DNA from: an uncultured Ruminococcus sp.
GTDB lineage: Bacteria; Bacillota; Clostridia; Oscillospirales; Acutalibacteraceae
Reading direction: 5' to 3'
Assembly: GCA_905234535.1 (NCBI GenBank)
Contig: CAJOII010000027.1
Span: 1-42,093 of the forward strand
Length of the DNA stretch: 42,093 bases
The translations under genes and the position numbers were made by a program. The notes beneath the pieces are model-generated. The model was not told where the DNA came from and searched no databases. It saw nothing but the letters and a program-made list of their open reading frames with translations. Of the stretch, positions 14,890-23,436 are shown piece by piece. Position 1 is the first letter of the stretch, and each line of letters opens with the position of its first letter.

Positions 14890-17556
14890 CTACGGTCTTC
14901 TGACAAGTTCCGAGAGCAGCGTCGCCGCAAACCAGAACATGATATATATGATCATCTCAATGATCGAGAGCCTGTCCACCGTTGCATACAGCACCAGCGT
15001 CGCGCACAAAAGCACGCCGAGGAAAAGTCCGAAGATGCTCACTACGATCCCGAGGGTCAGGTTCGACCTCAGTCCGATACAGCCCGATACCGCGCGGATC
15101 AGGGAGGAGAACTTGCCCCTTGTGGCAACATACGCGCGCGAGGTGTCCTCGCTCTTGGAGGTCACCTCTTCGACCACCGAAGAATATCCTACCGGCAGAA
15201 CCCTGACAGAGCGGTAGAACAGCTTGTACTGTTCAGAGACAAGCTCTGCGGTGACATTCACATCCGTGGTGCTGACTAAGATCGACAGCCCGTTCTTCTG
15301 AGTCTTCTGAAGAGCTGCATAGAGCTGAGGGTGCGCCTTATAAGAGACCAGCGCGACACAGCACAGCCGACCCGCTACCGCGATATAGGTAGTGAGGGCG
15401 GTGTTATCCTTGATATGCCGCGCCTTTTCGGGGACGGTGATATGATAGCGATCCATCAGGTGCATATTGCCAATGAGGATCCTCTCGCCCGAGACCCATC
15501 CGACCAAGCCGCACTTGTCCTCATACATCACGGACTCGACCGAGGGCAGCACGCCCGCATACTCTTCGATCAGCTCATCAAAGACAGACGAAAGCGGAGA
15601 CGAGGCCTCCTTCAACACCATCGCCGCCGAGATAAGGCTCTCCTCCACCCGATACTGCTGGGTAGCGTTGAGCGCCTTTAGCTTGACACAGCCCTTGGGG
15701 AACAGCTCGCTCGCCTTGACCATAAAGGCGCCGGTGTCGGAGAACTGTCTGACAGACGGGTATCCCGCCACCATCGCGCCGTGCTTCTTCATGCTCTTCG
15801 AGAACATCAGAAGCGGCAGGTTGCCGGCTACCATCGCGCAAAACGGAATGCTGATGCACAGCATCACCGAGAGCGCCGAGAACACCCCGACCGCGTCCTT
15901 GAAGATGAACGCGTAGGCGATCGCGACGAATACAGAAGCGACCACCGTCACCGGCGTGATTTTGCCCGAGATCTCCTCGTTCGGATCCGGCGCGTAAGAA
16001 ATCTTCAAAAAGTCAGACAAAAACGAGGTGATATGCTGATAGACGATCGAGCCCTTGGAGGTGGAGGTGCCGTTGAGCATCCTGCGCGCGGTCTCGTCAT
16101 CGTTGTAGATCTTGGCGCTGTAGGCAGGCAGCTGAGAAGAGATGAAGCCGAGGTTATCTTTGACGCGGTACGCAGTCATCAGCCTGCCCATGATATTCAG
16201 AAACAGCGCAAACAGCGGGATGAAGCTGTAGAGGTGGTTGTCTCCGCCCGCAAAGCGCGTCGGGATGAAAAGCGCGATGATATTCTGAATCAGACACGCA
16301 AAGTACGCCAGCGACGCGAGGGTGTCACAGTTGCCCTTGAATCGTCTCAGGGGCTTGATGCCATTGATCAGATAGCTCCTCGCGGCGATTCCCCCACCGA
16401 TGAGCAGGATGAGGTTCGTGATACCATACAGAAGCGGCCCTTCGTCGATGAATCCCGTGAAGGTGAGCTCAAGATCGATCCGCTCGATGACCGCAAGCCA
16501 TAAGAGCAGGGCGGTGAACACCCCTGTGAGGATCAGGCTGAGCGTGAGCTTCCTGCGGTTTTTCTTTAACTGTTCTTCGGCGTAACGGATGTCCTCTCTG
16601 CTCTCAAAGTCGCGTGTTTCTTCTGTTCTGTTGCCTCCCGAAAGCAAAAAGCTCTGACCGATCACGGTAAAGAGCACCCTGAAGAACTTTAAGAACGCGT
16701 TCTCCTTCTTCTCTTTGGGCTCTTCTTCTTCGTCAAAGTTCTCGGGGAGCTCCTTCTTCTCCTGTTTTTGAAGAGCGCGCTCTTCTCTGAGTTTAGAGAG
16801 CTCTTCTTTATGCTTGGTCGCCATCTGGCTTAAGGTAATCAGCAGGCTCTGCTTGGGACTTAGTTGCTGATACATGGCGTGATAGTTCTTCGAGACGGTG
16901 GGGTCGTCCGACTTGAGATACTCGTCGTACTCGCTCTCGACCACATCCGTGAAACGCCCCGCCTTCAGGGGGATCTTGTTGATATCCGCCTCTCTGCGGT
17001 AGACGGGGACCTTCGAGACGATCTTCTCAGAGAAGCCGAAATCGGAAGACGGCTTCTCTTCTCTGCGCTTGTCAAAGCGCTCGTGATCGTTCGCTTTCTT
17101 CTCATACTGACGGATATTCTCCTCCGGATCGAGGGAGATATCGATATCGTCGATATCCTGAACATAGATACCGCGAAGGTTCTTGAGCCCTCTGACCTCT
17201 TCGATGATATCATCGGATACCACCGTGTCCTCCGAGATCTCCGCCTTGAGCTCGATCTCGGGGAGCTCCTCCTCCTCTTCGGGAGCAAACTCCATCTTGC
17301 CGTCGATGAGCTCCCGCTTGGCTTCTTCCCGGCGCTTTTGCGCCTGCTCTGCCTCTAAGGGGGTGAGGTTCTTGTATTTGACCTGTTTCTCCTTGGTCGA
17401 GAAGATCTCTTCCATTTTGGAGGGCTTGTCCGAGGAGGCTGACGATATCGCCTCTTCCTCTGCGACCTCAGAGATATCGGTCATCTCTTCTTCGGACAAC
17501 GCTTCTTTTTCTACCGGTTCTTCTGCCTTCGGTTTCTCTTTTCTGAAAAGGCTCAT
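14890..17556 (-). CDS. P1B-type ATPase-like membrane protein lacking catalytic residues (probable pseudoenzyme)
   Basis: An 888-residue membrane protein. The first ~330 residues are hydrophilic and very acidic, with charged coiled-coil-like stretches. Eight membrane segments follow in the P1B order: four between about 335 and 465, two between about 545 and 600, and two at 830-888. Family landmarks are recognisable but altered. The segment before the phosphorylation site reads CISIPFCAM where metal pumps have a CPC (about 570-573). The site reads FSDTGAF (605-611) where DKTGT is required, so the acceptor Asp is Ser. An N-domain-like GLVGWVSGERILIGN (683-697) remains. TGD is STTD (762-765), and the GDGxND hinge is missing. 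Metal pumping is therefore unlikely; a structural or sensing role is inferred. AAAGGAG lies 8 nt before the ATG. It sits between rlmB and rpe. Confidence 0.75.
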   Translation of the reverse strand: MSLFRKEKPKAEEPVEKEALSEEEMTDISEVAEEEAISSASSDKPSKMEEIFSTKEKQVKYKNLTPLEAEQAQKRREEAKRELIDGKMEFAPEEEEELPEIELKAEISEDTVVSDDIIEEVRGLKNLRGIYVQDIDDIDISLDPEENIRQYEKKANDHERFDKRREEKPSSDFGFSEKIVSKVPVYRREADINKIPLKAGRFTDVVESEYDEYLKSDDPTVSKNYHAMYQQLSPKQSLLITLSQMATKHKEELSKLREERALQKQEKKELPENFDEEEEPKEKKENAFLKFFRVLFTVIGQSFLLSGGNRTEETRDFESREDIRYAEEQLKKNRRKLTLSLILTGVFTALLLWLAVIERIDLELTFTGFIDEGPLLYGITNLILLIGGGIAARSYLINGIKPLRRFKGNCDTLASLAYFACLIQNIIALFIPTRFAGGDNHLYSFIPLFALFLNIMGRLMTAYRVKDNLGFISSQLPAYSAKIYNDDETARRMLNGTSTSKGSIVYQHITSFLSDFLKISYAPDPNEEISGKITPVTVVASVFVAIAYAFIFKDAVGVFSALSVMLCISIPFCAMVAGNLPLLMFSKSMKKHGAMVAGYPSVRQFSDTGAFMVKASELFPKGCVKLKALNATQQYRVEESLISAAMVLKEASSPLSSVFDELIEEYAGVLPSVESVMYEDKCGLVGWVSGERILIGNMHLMDRYHITVPEKARHIKDNTALTTYIAVAGRLCCVALVSYKAHPQLYAALQKTQKNGLSILVSTTDVNVTAELVSEQYKLFYRSVRVLPVGYSSVVEEVTSKSEDTSRAYVATRGKFSSLIRAVSGCIGLRSNLTLGIVVSIFGLFLGVLLCATLVLYATVDRLSIIEMIIYIMFWFAATLLSELVRRP

Positions 17557-17610
17557 TTCATCAGCTCCTTTCTGTTATGGATTGGGCGTTTCATATACTG
17601 CCCTGTGATA

Positions 17611-18357
17611 TTATCTGCCGTCTGCGATCCGATACATCAGTATCCCCGCGGCGACCGACGCGTTCAGAGAGTTGATCCTTCCCTTCAAAGGCAGGGACAC
17701 GATGGTGTCGCACTTCTCACGCACCAAGCGGGATATCCCCTTGCCCTCGCTGCCGATCACCAGTGCGACGCCTCCGGAAAAGTCGCATTCGCGGTAGTCG
17801 GTACCGTTCATATCCGCGCCGTAGACCCAGATGTTCTTTTTCTTTAGCTCTTCGATCGTATCGCTGATATTATTGACTCTTGCGACGGGAAGATACTCGA
17901 GCGCTCCCGCCGCCGCTTTGAACGCCGTAAAGCTGAGCCCCGCGGCGCCCCGCTTCTTGATGATCACGCCGTGAGCGCCCGCGCACTCGGCAGAGCGGAC
18001 GATCGCGCCCAGGTTGTGCGGATCCTCGATCCCGTCGAGCAGGATAATAAAGGGCTCATCGCCCCTTTTTTCAGCAAGGTCGAGGATGTCCTCGACCGAG
18101 GAGTACTCTGCCGCGGCCGCTACCGCGATAACTCCCTGATGAACCGCGCCGCCCGTCATGAAGTCGAGCTTCTTCTGATCGACCTCAGAGACGGGGATGC
18201 CCTTCTTCTTCGCTTTATGGAGGATCTCAGAGACCGCGCCCGATCTCTGCCCCTTCGCGACCATGATCCTGTTGATCGAACGGTCAGAGTTTATCGCTTC
18301 TACGATCGGATTTCGCCCGATGATGATCTCGTCTTTCGTCTTTTCGTCGTTCTTCAT
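17611..18357 (-). CDS. rlmB: 23S rRNA (guanosine-2'-O)-methyltransferase RlmB / TrmH family
   Basis: About 248 residues. SpoU-type (SPOUT) 2'-O-methyltransferase using S-adenosylmethionine. The substrate-binding domain starts IIGRNPIVEAI. It is followed by the trefoil-knot domain with motif 1 LDGIEDPHNLGAIVRSAECAG, motif 2 LVIGSEGKGI and motif 3 LPLKGRINSLNASVAAGI; catalytic Arg, Asn, Glu and Ser are all present. RlmB methylates a guanosine of 23S rRNA; in Firmicutes the homologue YacO/TrmH-like may differ in target. The ATG at 18357 with AGGAA upstream is used; open frame continues upstream but has no ribosome site. It is first in the operon with the pseudo-ATPase and rpe. Confidence 0.93.
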   Translation of the reverse strand: MKNDEKTKDEIIIGRNPIVEAINSDRSINRIMVAKGQRSGAVSEILHKAKKKGIPVSEVDQKKLDFMTGGAVHQGVIAVAAAAEYSSVEDILDLAEKRGDEPFIILLDGIEDPHNLGAIVRSAECAGAHGVIIKKRGAAGLSFTAFKAAAGALEYLPVARVNNISDTIEELKKKNIWVYGADMNGTDYRECDFSGGVALVIGSEGKGISRLVREKCDTIVSLPLKGRINSLNASVAAGILMYRIADGR

Positions 18358-18469
18358 ATCGTTCCTATATCGATAACACATGATGTTGTATGCCCATACA
18401 GGATTATTGTACCATATATAGAACAAGGATTTGGTGACAGAGAAGAATTAAAGTATATTTTTTCTCTTG

Positions 18470-19003
18470 TTACGGGATCCCATAGCCTCCCGTGATCGGA
18501 TCCATGAAAAGCGATGCCTTCGGCGGGAATATCGTAAACGAAAAGAACATCAGAAAGTAGAGTAAAAGCAGCATCGCCGCTTCCTTAAAGAAGCGTGCGG
18601 TGTCCCTGTCGGTCACGGTAATCCGATAGGATACCGCCTGCGCGAGACATACGAACACAAATGCCGAGATCATATCCACCGCGGGGATACTCCTGCCGAT
18701 CAGGAAGGTATACAGATAGAAGAAGCCCGCGATCAGCCCGGAGAGCAGGTACAGACCCGTCACCTTTGCGCAGAGAAACTTTCGAAACGGCAGACGGCAT
18801 AGAAGCAGCTCCATTCCCGCCCACAGGATATATCCCGCCGCGAAGATCTTGATATGCTCCCACACGCTCTCGTTGACCGCGCCGAAGAGGATCGAGAGCG
18901 CCGAACCGCCCGAGAGAAGATAGACAAAGTGGAGCAGCGTCGCGATCAGATAGATCACGACGCTCCCTGCGGCTTCACAGTAGAAAAAGCGCTTTTGACT
19001 CAT
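18470..19003 (-). CDS. DUF6512-like membrane protein
   Basis: About 177 residues with five or six predicted membrane segments. Recognisable pieces are the E-S-V-W-E-H-I-K-I stretch (NESVWEHIKIF) after the first helix and the end SFTIFPPKASLFMDPITGGY, both typical of a small Firmicutes membrane family (DUF6512) without known function. The polar residues inside membrane segments (Glu, His, Asp-Pro) suggest a transport or enzymatic role but prove nothing. The ATG at 19003 follows GGTGG by 5 nt; a GTG at 19012 is the alternative. It stands alone between rlmB and a long AT-rich intergenic stretch. Confidence 0.75.
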   Translation of the reverse strand: MSQKRFFYCEAAGSVVIYLIATLLHFVYLLSGGSALSILFGAVNESVWEHIKIFAAGYILWAGMELLLCRLPFRKFLCAKVTGLYLLSGLIAGFFYLYTFLIGRSIPAVDMISAFVFVCLAQAVSYRITVTDRDTARFFKEAAMLLLLYFLMFFSFTIFPPKASLFMDPITGGYGIP

Positions 19004-19340
19004 ATATACCACCGAAACAAGTATATGCGTGTCTTCTTGTCCGATAGCACGGATATTTTCCTGTGAGAATTTTTCTTTCTCATTATACTATTTGTATTAT
19101 TCTCACTTATCATTAAAAATGTTGATAACTCTGTGGAAAACTACAAAAACTTTTTCAAAAACCATAGAACGAGGCTGATTTCTTTGTCGATCTGCGGGTA
19201 GGAGCGACTTTTCCATAATTTGTTTTTTCGAAAAATATTATCTTCTTTTTCTGAATAATCGGTTCAAAATTTTACAATCCGTAATATATCGCGTGTCAAT
19301 GCCTTAAAAGAAAATTTGAAAAAATTATTTTTGTTTTCAA
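19004..19340. other. Long AT-rich intergenic stretch with DnaA-box-like pair and palindrome
   Basis: About 340 bp with no gene. On the minus strand it contains TTATCAACA (19128-19120) and TTTTCCACA (19140-19132), each one base off the DnaA box TTATCCACA. There is also an imperfect palindrome at 19080-19106 (TGAGAATAATAC / GTATAATGAGA arms) and a weak promoter-like TTGACA (19299-19294) with TAAAAT (19274-19269) at a 19-bp spacing. The latter would give the DUF6512 gene a leader of about 260 nt. No known RNA family was recognised. Confidence 0.4.
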
Positions 19341-19368
19341 AGAAAAAGAACTCCCCGAAGGGAGTCCT
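19341..19368 (-). terminator. Terminator of the PAP2 gene
   Basis: Stem GGACTCCC with GGGAGTTC around TTCG. On the minus strand it is followed by TTTTTC. Confidence 0.85.
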
Positions 19369-19385
19369 GAGAAGTCGGTATAGGG

Positions 19386-19919
19386 TTACATCGGGACGAC
19401 CGCTTTGAACACGACCGTCGACACCACGCCGAGCAGCATCCCGAGCAGCGCGCCTGCGACCACATCCGAGAGAAAATGCACCCTCAGATAGATCCGAGAA
19501 AAGCCGATCAGCGAGGCAAAAAAGAACGCGGGGATCCAGATAAACACCGGAAAATACATCATAATGATCGCAAACGCCGCGAACGAGGTGGAGGTGTGTC
19601 CCGAGGGGAAGGAGTAATCCTTGGGCTTTGAGATGATCATATCGTCCTCATGGATACTCTCCGAGGGGCGGATCCTGCCGATGAGCTTCTTGATGATGAT
19701 CTCGCTGATCACATAGGTGATTCCGATGCCTAAGGCGAGATTGATCGCGATGCGGTATTTCCTCATGATCACACAGGGGATGATCGCCGTCACCCACCAG
19801 AAAAGCGCCGCGCTGCCGGCATGGGTAAAGAACACCATCACCCGATTGAGGATCGGACGGTGCAGCCCTGTGACGCGGTCAACCACGACCATATCCAGTT
19901 TTCTGATTTTAGCCAGCAT
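19386..19919 (-). CDS. PAP2-superfamily membrane phosphatase
   Basis: A 177-residue membrane phosphatase. The three conserved PAP2 motifs are intact: KKLIGRIRP (motif 1), PSGHTS with the general-acid His (motif 2), and SRIYLRVHFLSD with the nucleophile His and its Asp (motif 3). About five membrane helices surround an outward-facing active site. Members dephosphorylate undecaprenyl diphosphate or phosphatidate-type lipids; the length and motif spacing suit a BcrC-like undecaprenyl-diphosphate phosphatase, but this is inference. CGGAG lies 6 nt before the ATG. It has its own promoter in the gap after the DUF554 gene and its own terminator. Confidence 0.92.
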   Translation of the reverse strand: MLAKIRKLDMVVVDRVTGLHRPILNRVMVFFTHAGSAALFWWVTAIIPCVIMRKYRIAINLALGIGITYVISEIIIKKLIGRIRPSESIHEDDMIISKPKDYSFPSGHTSTSFAAFAIIMMYFPVFIWIPAFFFASLIGFSRIYLRVHFLSDVVAGALLGMLLGVVSTVVFKAVVPM

Positions 19920-19954
19920 AACGATCTCCGAAGTCCATAGATTATATCGATTAT

Positions 19955-19983
19955 ATTATATCCCGTAACGCGCGGATAGTCAA
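19955..19983 (-). promoter_or_regulatory. Promoter of the PAP2 gene
   Basis: On the minus strand TTGACT (19983-19978), 17-bp spacer, TATAAT (19960-19955). Confidence 0.75.
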
Positions 19984-19996
19984 CCAAAATCTCCGA

Positions 19997-20755
19997 TCAT
20001 ATCGGCAAAAGCGAGAATAAAGGCACCAAGGCGATCGGCAAAAACACCGCGGGGACAAAGTTCATCACCTTGAGCTTGGTGATGCCGATCATATTCAGTG
20101 CGAGCGCGATGATCACGAGATACCCCACACAGCTCATCGTGTTGACGGTGAGAAGAAACGGCGAGAGCTCCGCGCCCTGTTCCAGCAGCGCCGCGGCGTT
20201 GTCGGTAAACAGTGCAGAGATCAGATAGGACGAGAAGGAGATCATCCCCTGATAGACAAGCACAAAGCCCGCAGCGAGCAACACACCGACGCCCATCGAG
20301 CTTGCGAAGATGATCGCCGCGACAAAGTCGAGGATCGACTTGGTAAAGAGGGTGGTGTGATCTCCCGCAAGCCCCGACTGTAAGGATCCGACCACCGTCA
20401 TCGCGCCGGTACAGAACAGAAGCGACGCCGATACGAAGCCCTCTGCGATCGAGCCCTCCTGCCGCTCCCCTTTCTGAAACCGCTTCTCTACCCTTTTGCC
20501 GAGGCGGTTGATCCTGTCGTCGAGATCAAGAAGCTCTCCGATCACCGTACCGATCACCATAGAGAGAATGACCACCAGCGTATTCACACCTTCCTGAAAT
20601 AACCCCGTGACGCCGATGAACAGCGTGCACAGCCCGAGCGCCTTGAACACATTCGACGCGATCTTCTCGGGGATCGCCTTGTGAAACAGCAGTCCGAGCG
20701 CGCCGCCGATGATCACCGCGGCGGCATTCACCAGTGTACCGAGCAATCCGAACAT
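19997..20755 (-). CDS. DUF554 membrane protein (YdfK-like)
   Basis: A 252-residue integral membrane protein with about seven helices. It matches DUF554 by the starts GLLGTLVNAAAVIIGGALG and KALGLCTLFIGVTG, the cytoplasmic segment IGELLDLDDRINRLG and the core SLLFCTGAMTVVGSLQSGL. Function is unknown, although the family is widespread in Firmicutes and is often described as a possible transporter. AAGGAATGAT precedes the ATG. Its promoter lies about 90 bp upstream (20842-20870). Confidence 0.9.
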   Translation of the reverse strand: MFGLLGTLVNAAAVIIGGALGLLFHKAIPEKIASNVFKALGLCTLFIGVTGLFQEGVNTLVVILSMVIGTVIGELLDLDDRINRLGKRVEKRFQKGERQEGSIAEGFVSASLLFCTGAMTVVGSLQSGLAGDHTTLFTKSILDFVAAIIFASSMGVGVLLAAGFVLVYQGMISFSSYLISALFTDNAAALLEQGAELSPFLLTVNTMSCVGYLVIIALALNMIGITKLKVMNFVPAVFLPIALVPLFSLLPI

Positions 20756-20841
20756 ATCATTCCTTCCTTTCGCTTCGCTTTTCGCTGACAGTGATCGGAT
20801 ATTTTCGCATATCAGCGCTTTAAATCGTGAACTTCTCCGAT

Positions 20842-20870
20842 ATTATAACCTATTTTTTGAGGAGAATCAA
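20842..20870 (-). promoter_or_regulatory. Promoter of the DUF554 gene
   Basis: On the minus strand TTGATT (20870-20865), 17-bp spacer, TATAAT (20847-20842). Confidence 0.7.
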
Positions 20871-20886
20871 TATTTTTCCAAAAATA

Positions 20887-20915
20887 TTGAAGTTTTCGAC
20901 ACGATGTGTTATGAT
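20887..20915 (+). promoter_or_regulatory. Promoter of asnB
   Basis: TTGAAG (20887-20892), 17-bp spacer, TATGAT (20910-20915). The leader is about 105 nt; no T-box consensus was found in it. Confidence 0.6.
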
Positions 20916-21025
20916 AATCATGTATAATTAGGTGAATAGGGTTTATTTTTATCCAAGCCTGCGATTAAAGCAGACAGAAATTCGCCATCACCCCGGCCTT
21001 GCGCCGATGAAAGGAGTTTTATACT

Positions 21026-23323
21026 ATGTGTGGCATTTGCGGTTTTACCGGCGAACTGGAACACAGAGATGATGTCCTTCAGAGAATGACTCAGGTGATC
21101 ACCCACAGAGGCCCTGACTCCGACGGCTTCTATACGGATGATTACATCAGCATGGGCTTCCGCCGCCTGTCGATCATCGATCTTGAGAGCGGTGACCAGC
21201 CGATCGAGAATGAGAGCGGCAATCTTGTCATCACCTTCAACGGGGAGATCTATAACTACAAAGAGCTCAGAACGGAACTTGAGCAAAAGGGTCACCATTT
21301 CAAGACCACCTCCGACACCGAGGTGCTTGTCCACGCGTTTGACGAGTGGCAGGAGGATATGCTCGAGCGTCTCAGAGGTATGTTCGCCTTCGCGATCTAC
21401 AACAAAGACACCAAGGCTCTTTTCATGGCGCGCGACTTCTTCGGCATCAAGCCGCTGCACTACACGATGATCGGCGACAGCTTTGTCTACGCGTCTGAGA
21501 TCAAGAGCATCTTAGAGCATCCGGACTTTGTCAAAGAGTTCAACGACAAGGCGCTCGACGCCTATCTCTCCTTCCAGTACTGTCCGCAGCCGATGACCTT
21601 CTTCAAGAATGTCTACTGTCTCCTGCCCGGCCACTATCTGTGGTTCAGAGACGGTGAGATCGAGACCCAGCGATATTTTGAAGCGAAGTTCAGACCCGAC
21701 AACGAGATGACCGAGGACGAGGCGGTGGACAAGATCGCTGAGGTCTTTGAGAACTCCGTAAACGCGCACAAGATCGCGGATGTCGAGGTCGGCTGCTTCC
21801 TGTCCTCCGGTGTGGACTCATCCTTGGTCTCCACCTACTTTGAGGGTCAGAAGACCTTCACCGTCGGCTTTGACTTCGGCGAGAAATATAACGAGATCAC
21901 CTGGGCGCAGTCGCTCTCCGAAAAGATCGGCGTTGAGCATCATCACAAGCTCATCAGCTCTGAAGAGTTCTGGGCAGCGGTGCCGAAGGTACAGTATCAT
22001 ATGGATCAGCCCTTGGCGGATCCCTCCTGTATCGCGCTCTACTTCGTCGCGAAGCTCGCGAGCGAATATGTCAAGGTTGTCCTCTCCGGAGAGGGCGCGG
22101 ATGAGCTCTTCGGCGGCTACACCATCTATAACGATCCGAGAGTGTTCAAGTGGTATCAGAAGATCGTCCCCTACTTCCTTCGAAGAGGCATCTGCGCGAT
22201 CGCGAAGAAGCTGCCCGATATCAAGGGCAGGGACTATCTGATCAGAGCCACCCATCCTCTGGAGAAGCGCTTCATCGGCAACGCCTATATGTATGACCTC
22301 AAGCAGAAGAAGCAGCTCTTGAAAAACCCCTCCATCGCGACCGAGCCCTCGAAGCTGTGCAGAAGGCTGTACACCAGAGCGAGACGCTACGACGATGTCA
22401 CCAAGATGCAGTATCTCGACATCAATATGTGGATGGTCGGCGATATCCTCTTAAAAGCTGACAGGATGAGCATGGCGAACTCCTTGGAGCTGAGGGTGCC
22501 GTTCCTCGACAAAGAGGTCTTCAAGGTAGCCTCTACCATCCCTACCGACCTGCGCGTCAACAAAGAGAACACCAAGTACGCGATGAGAAAGGCGGCGGCA
22601 AGAAGGCTGCCCGAAGAGGTCGCCGAGAAAGAGAAGTTAGGCTTCCCGGTGCCGACCCGCGTATGGCTCAGAGACGAGCACTACTACGAGGTCGTCAAGG
22701 ATAAGTTCACCTCTCCCACCGCGCAGAAGTTCTTCAACACCGATATCCTCATTCGGTTCTTAGACGAGCACTATGAAGAGAAAGAGGACAACTCAAGAAA
22801 GATCTGGACTATCTATGTATTCTTAGTATGGTACGAGCTGTATTTCGGCGCGGTGGAGCCGGATGAGATCTCCTCGCACTCTCATCAGATCGCTCCTCCC
22901 GAAGAAGCGGCAGAGGCACAGAGCTCTGACGAAGCTGATCTCCCCGAGACCCCGACAGATCGCGCTCCTCAGGAAAGCCCCTTTGAAGATGACGAAGAAG
23001 AGGCGGCGCCCGTTGATGAGCCTGCAGAAGAGCCCGCGGATCAGATCCGCGACGAAGTCTCCTCTGAAGGCACCAAGGTGTTCTCTCCCGTAAAGGACGA
23101 GGATATCCCTCAGATCAAGATGCTCCCCGACGAGGAAGATCCCGAGAATGCGGAAGAGCCCATCATCTATGAAGAGATCTTCTCTTCCTCCAAGCTGATG
23201 CATGAGCTCCACCCCGAGACAGCGGCAGACGATCAGGATGATCCGGAATCATCCTTCGACGCGGATGACTCGGCGGATTTCTTCGATAAGCTCAAGCAGG
23301 AGCTCGAAGACAGTATGCCTTGA
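21026..23323 (+). CDS. asnB: Asparagine synthetase (glutamine-hydrolysing) with acidic C-terminal extension
   Basis: A 765-residue protein. It makes asparagine from aspartate, ATP and glutamine in the cytoplasm. The N-terminal Ntn amidotransferase starts MCGICGFTG, with Cys2 as the nucleophile after Met removal, and has the HRGPDSDGF and FNGEIYNY motifs. The synthetase domain has the PP-loop SSGVDSS (260-266), SGEGADELFGGY and the LRVPFLD motif. The family ends near residue 610. Here about 150 further residues follow (612-765), rich in Glu, Asp, Pro and Ser, without predicted structure except a final amphipathic helix (FFDKLKQELED). The tail is in frame with no break. AAAGGAG precedes the ATG; a terminator and dispersed repeats follow. 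Confidence 0.95.
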   Translation: MCGICGFTGELEHRDDVLQRMTQVITHRGPDSDGFYTDDYISMGFRRLSIIDLESGDQPIENESGNLVITFNGEIYNYKELRTELEQKGHHFKTTSDTEVLVHAFDEWQEDMLERLRGMFAFAIYNKDTKALFMARDFFGIKPLHYTMIGDSFVYASEIKSILEHPDFVKEFNDKALDAYLSFQYCPQPMTFFKNVYCLLPGHYLWFRDGEIETQRYFEAKFRPDNEMTEDEAVDKIAEVFENSVNAHKIADVEVGCFLSSGVDSSLVSTYFEGQKTFTVGFDFGEKYNEITWAQSLSEKIGVEHHHKLISSEEFWAAVPKVQYHMDQPLADPSCIALYFVAKLASEYVKVVLSGEGADELFGGYTIYNDPRVFKWYQKIVPYFLRRGICAIAKKLPDIKGRDYLIRATHPLEKRFIGNAYMYDLKQKKQLLKNPSIATEPSKLCRRLYTRARRYDDVTKMQYLDINMWMVGDILLKADRMSMANSLELRVPFLDKEVFKVASTIPTDLRVNKENTKYAMRKAAARRLPEEVAEKEKLGFPVPTRVWLRDEHYYEVVKDKFTSPTAQKFFNTDILIRFLDEHYEEKEDNSRKIWTIYVFLVWYELYFGAVEPDEISSHSHQIAPPEEAAEAQSSDEADLPETPTDRAPQESPFEDDEEEAAPVDEPAEEPADQIRDEVSSEGTKVFSPVKDEDIPQIKMLPDEEDPENAEEPIIYEEIFSSSKLMHELHPETAADDQDDPESSFDADDSADFFDKLKQELEDSMP

Positions 23324-23332
23324 GAAATGATA

Positions 23333-23384
23333 AATGATTAATGGCTGAGGGCGGGCGCTGCCCGCACCCGAGTCCTATTGAATG
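23333..23384 (+). repeat. Covarying hairpin repeat (family B), copy 1
   Basis: A 52-bp element 10 nt after the asnB stop. Stem GCGGGC / GCCCGC around GCT, then ACCCGAGTCCTATTGAATG. The copy at 35256-35307 matches at 46 of 52 positions, and its stem changes are compensatory (GCGGAC / GTCCGC). Confidence 0.75.
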
Positions 23385-23386
23385 AA

Positions 23387-23427
23387 TAAAAAACGCAGGC
23401 GGTTTTGATGAACTGCCTGCGTTTTTG
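23387..23427 (+). terminator. Terminator of asnB
   Basis: ACGCAGGC (23393-23400) pairs with GCCTGCGT (23415-23422), with A-run before and TTTTT after, so it can serve both strands. Confidence 0.9.
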
Positions 23428-23436
23428 TATATTTGA

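Noticed and set aside
19120-19140. Replication origin
   Set aside because: Only two imperfect DnaA boxes, and no dnaA, dnaN or rpmH is nearby.
20916-21025. T-box leader before asnB
   Set aside because: The leader is about 105 nt and lacks the T-box sequence and an antiterminator/terminator pair.
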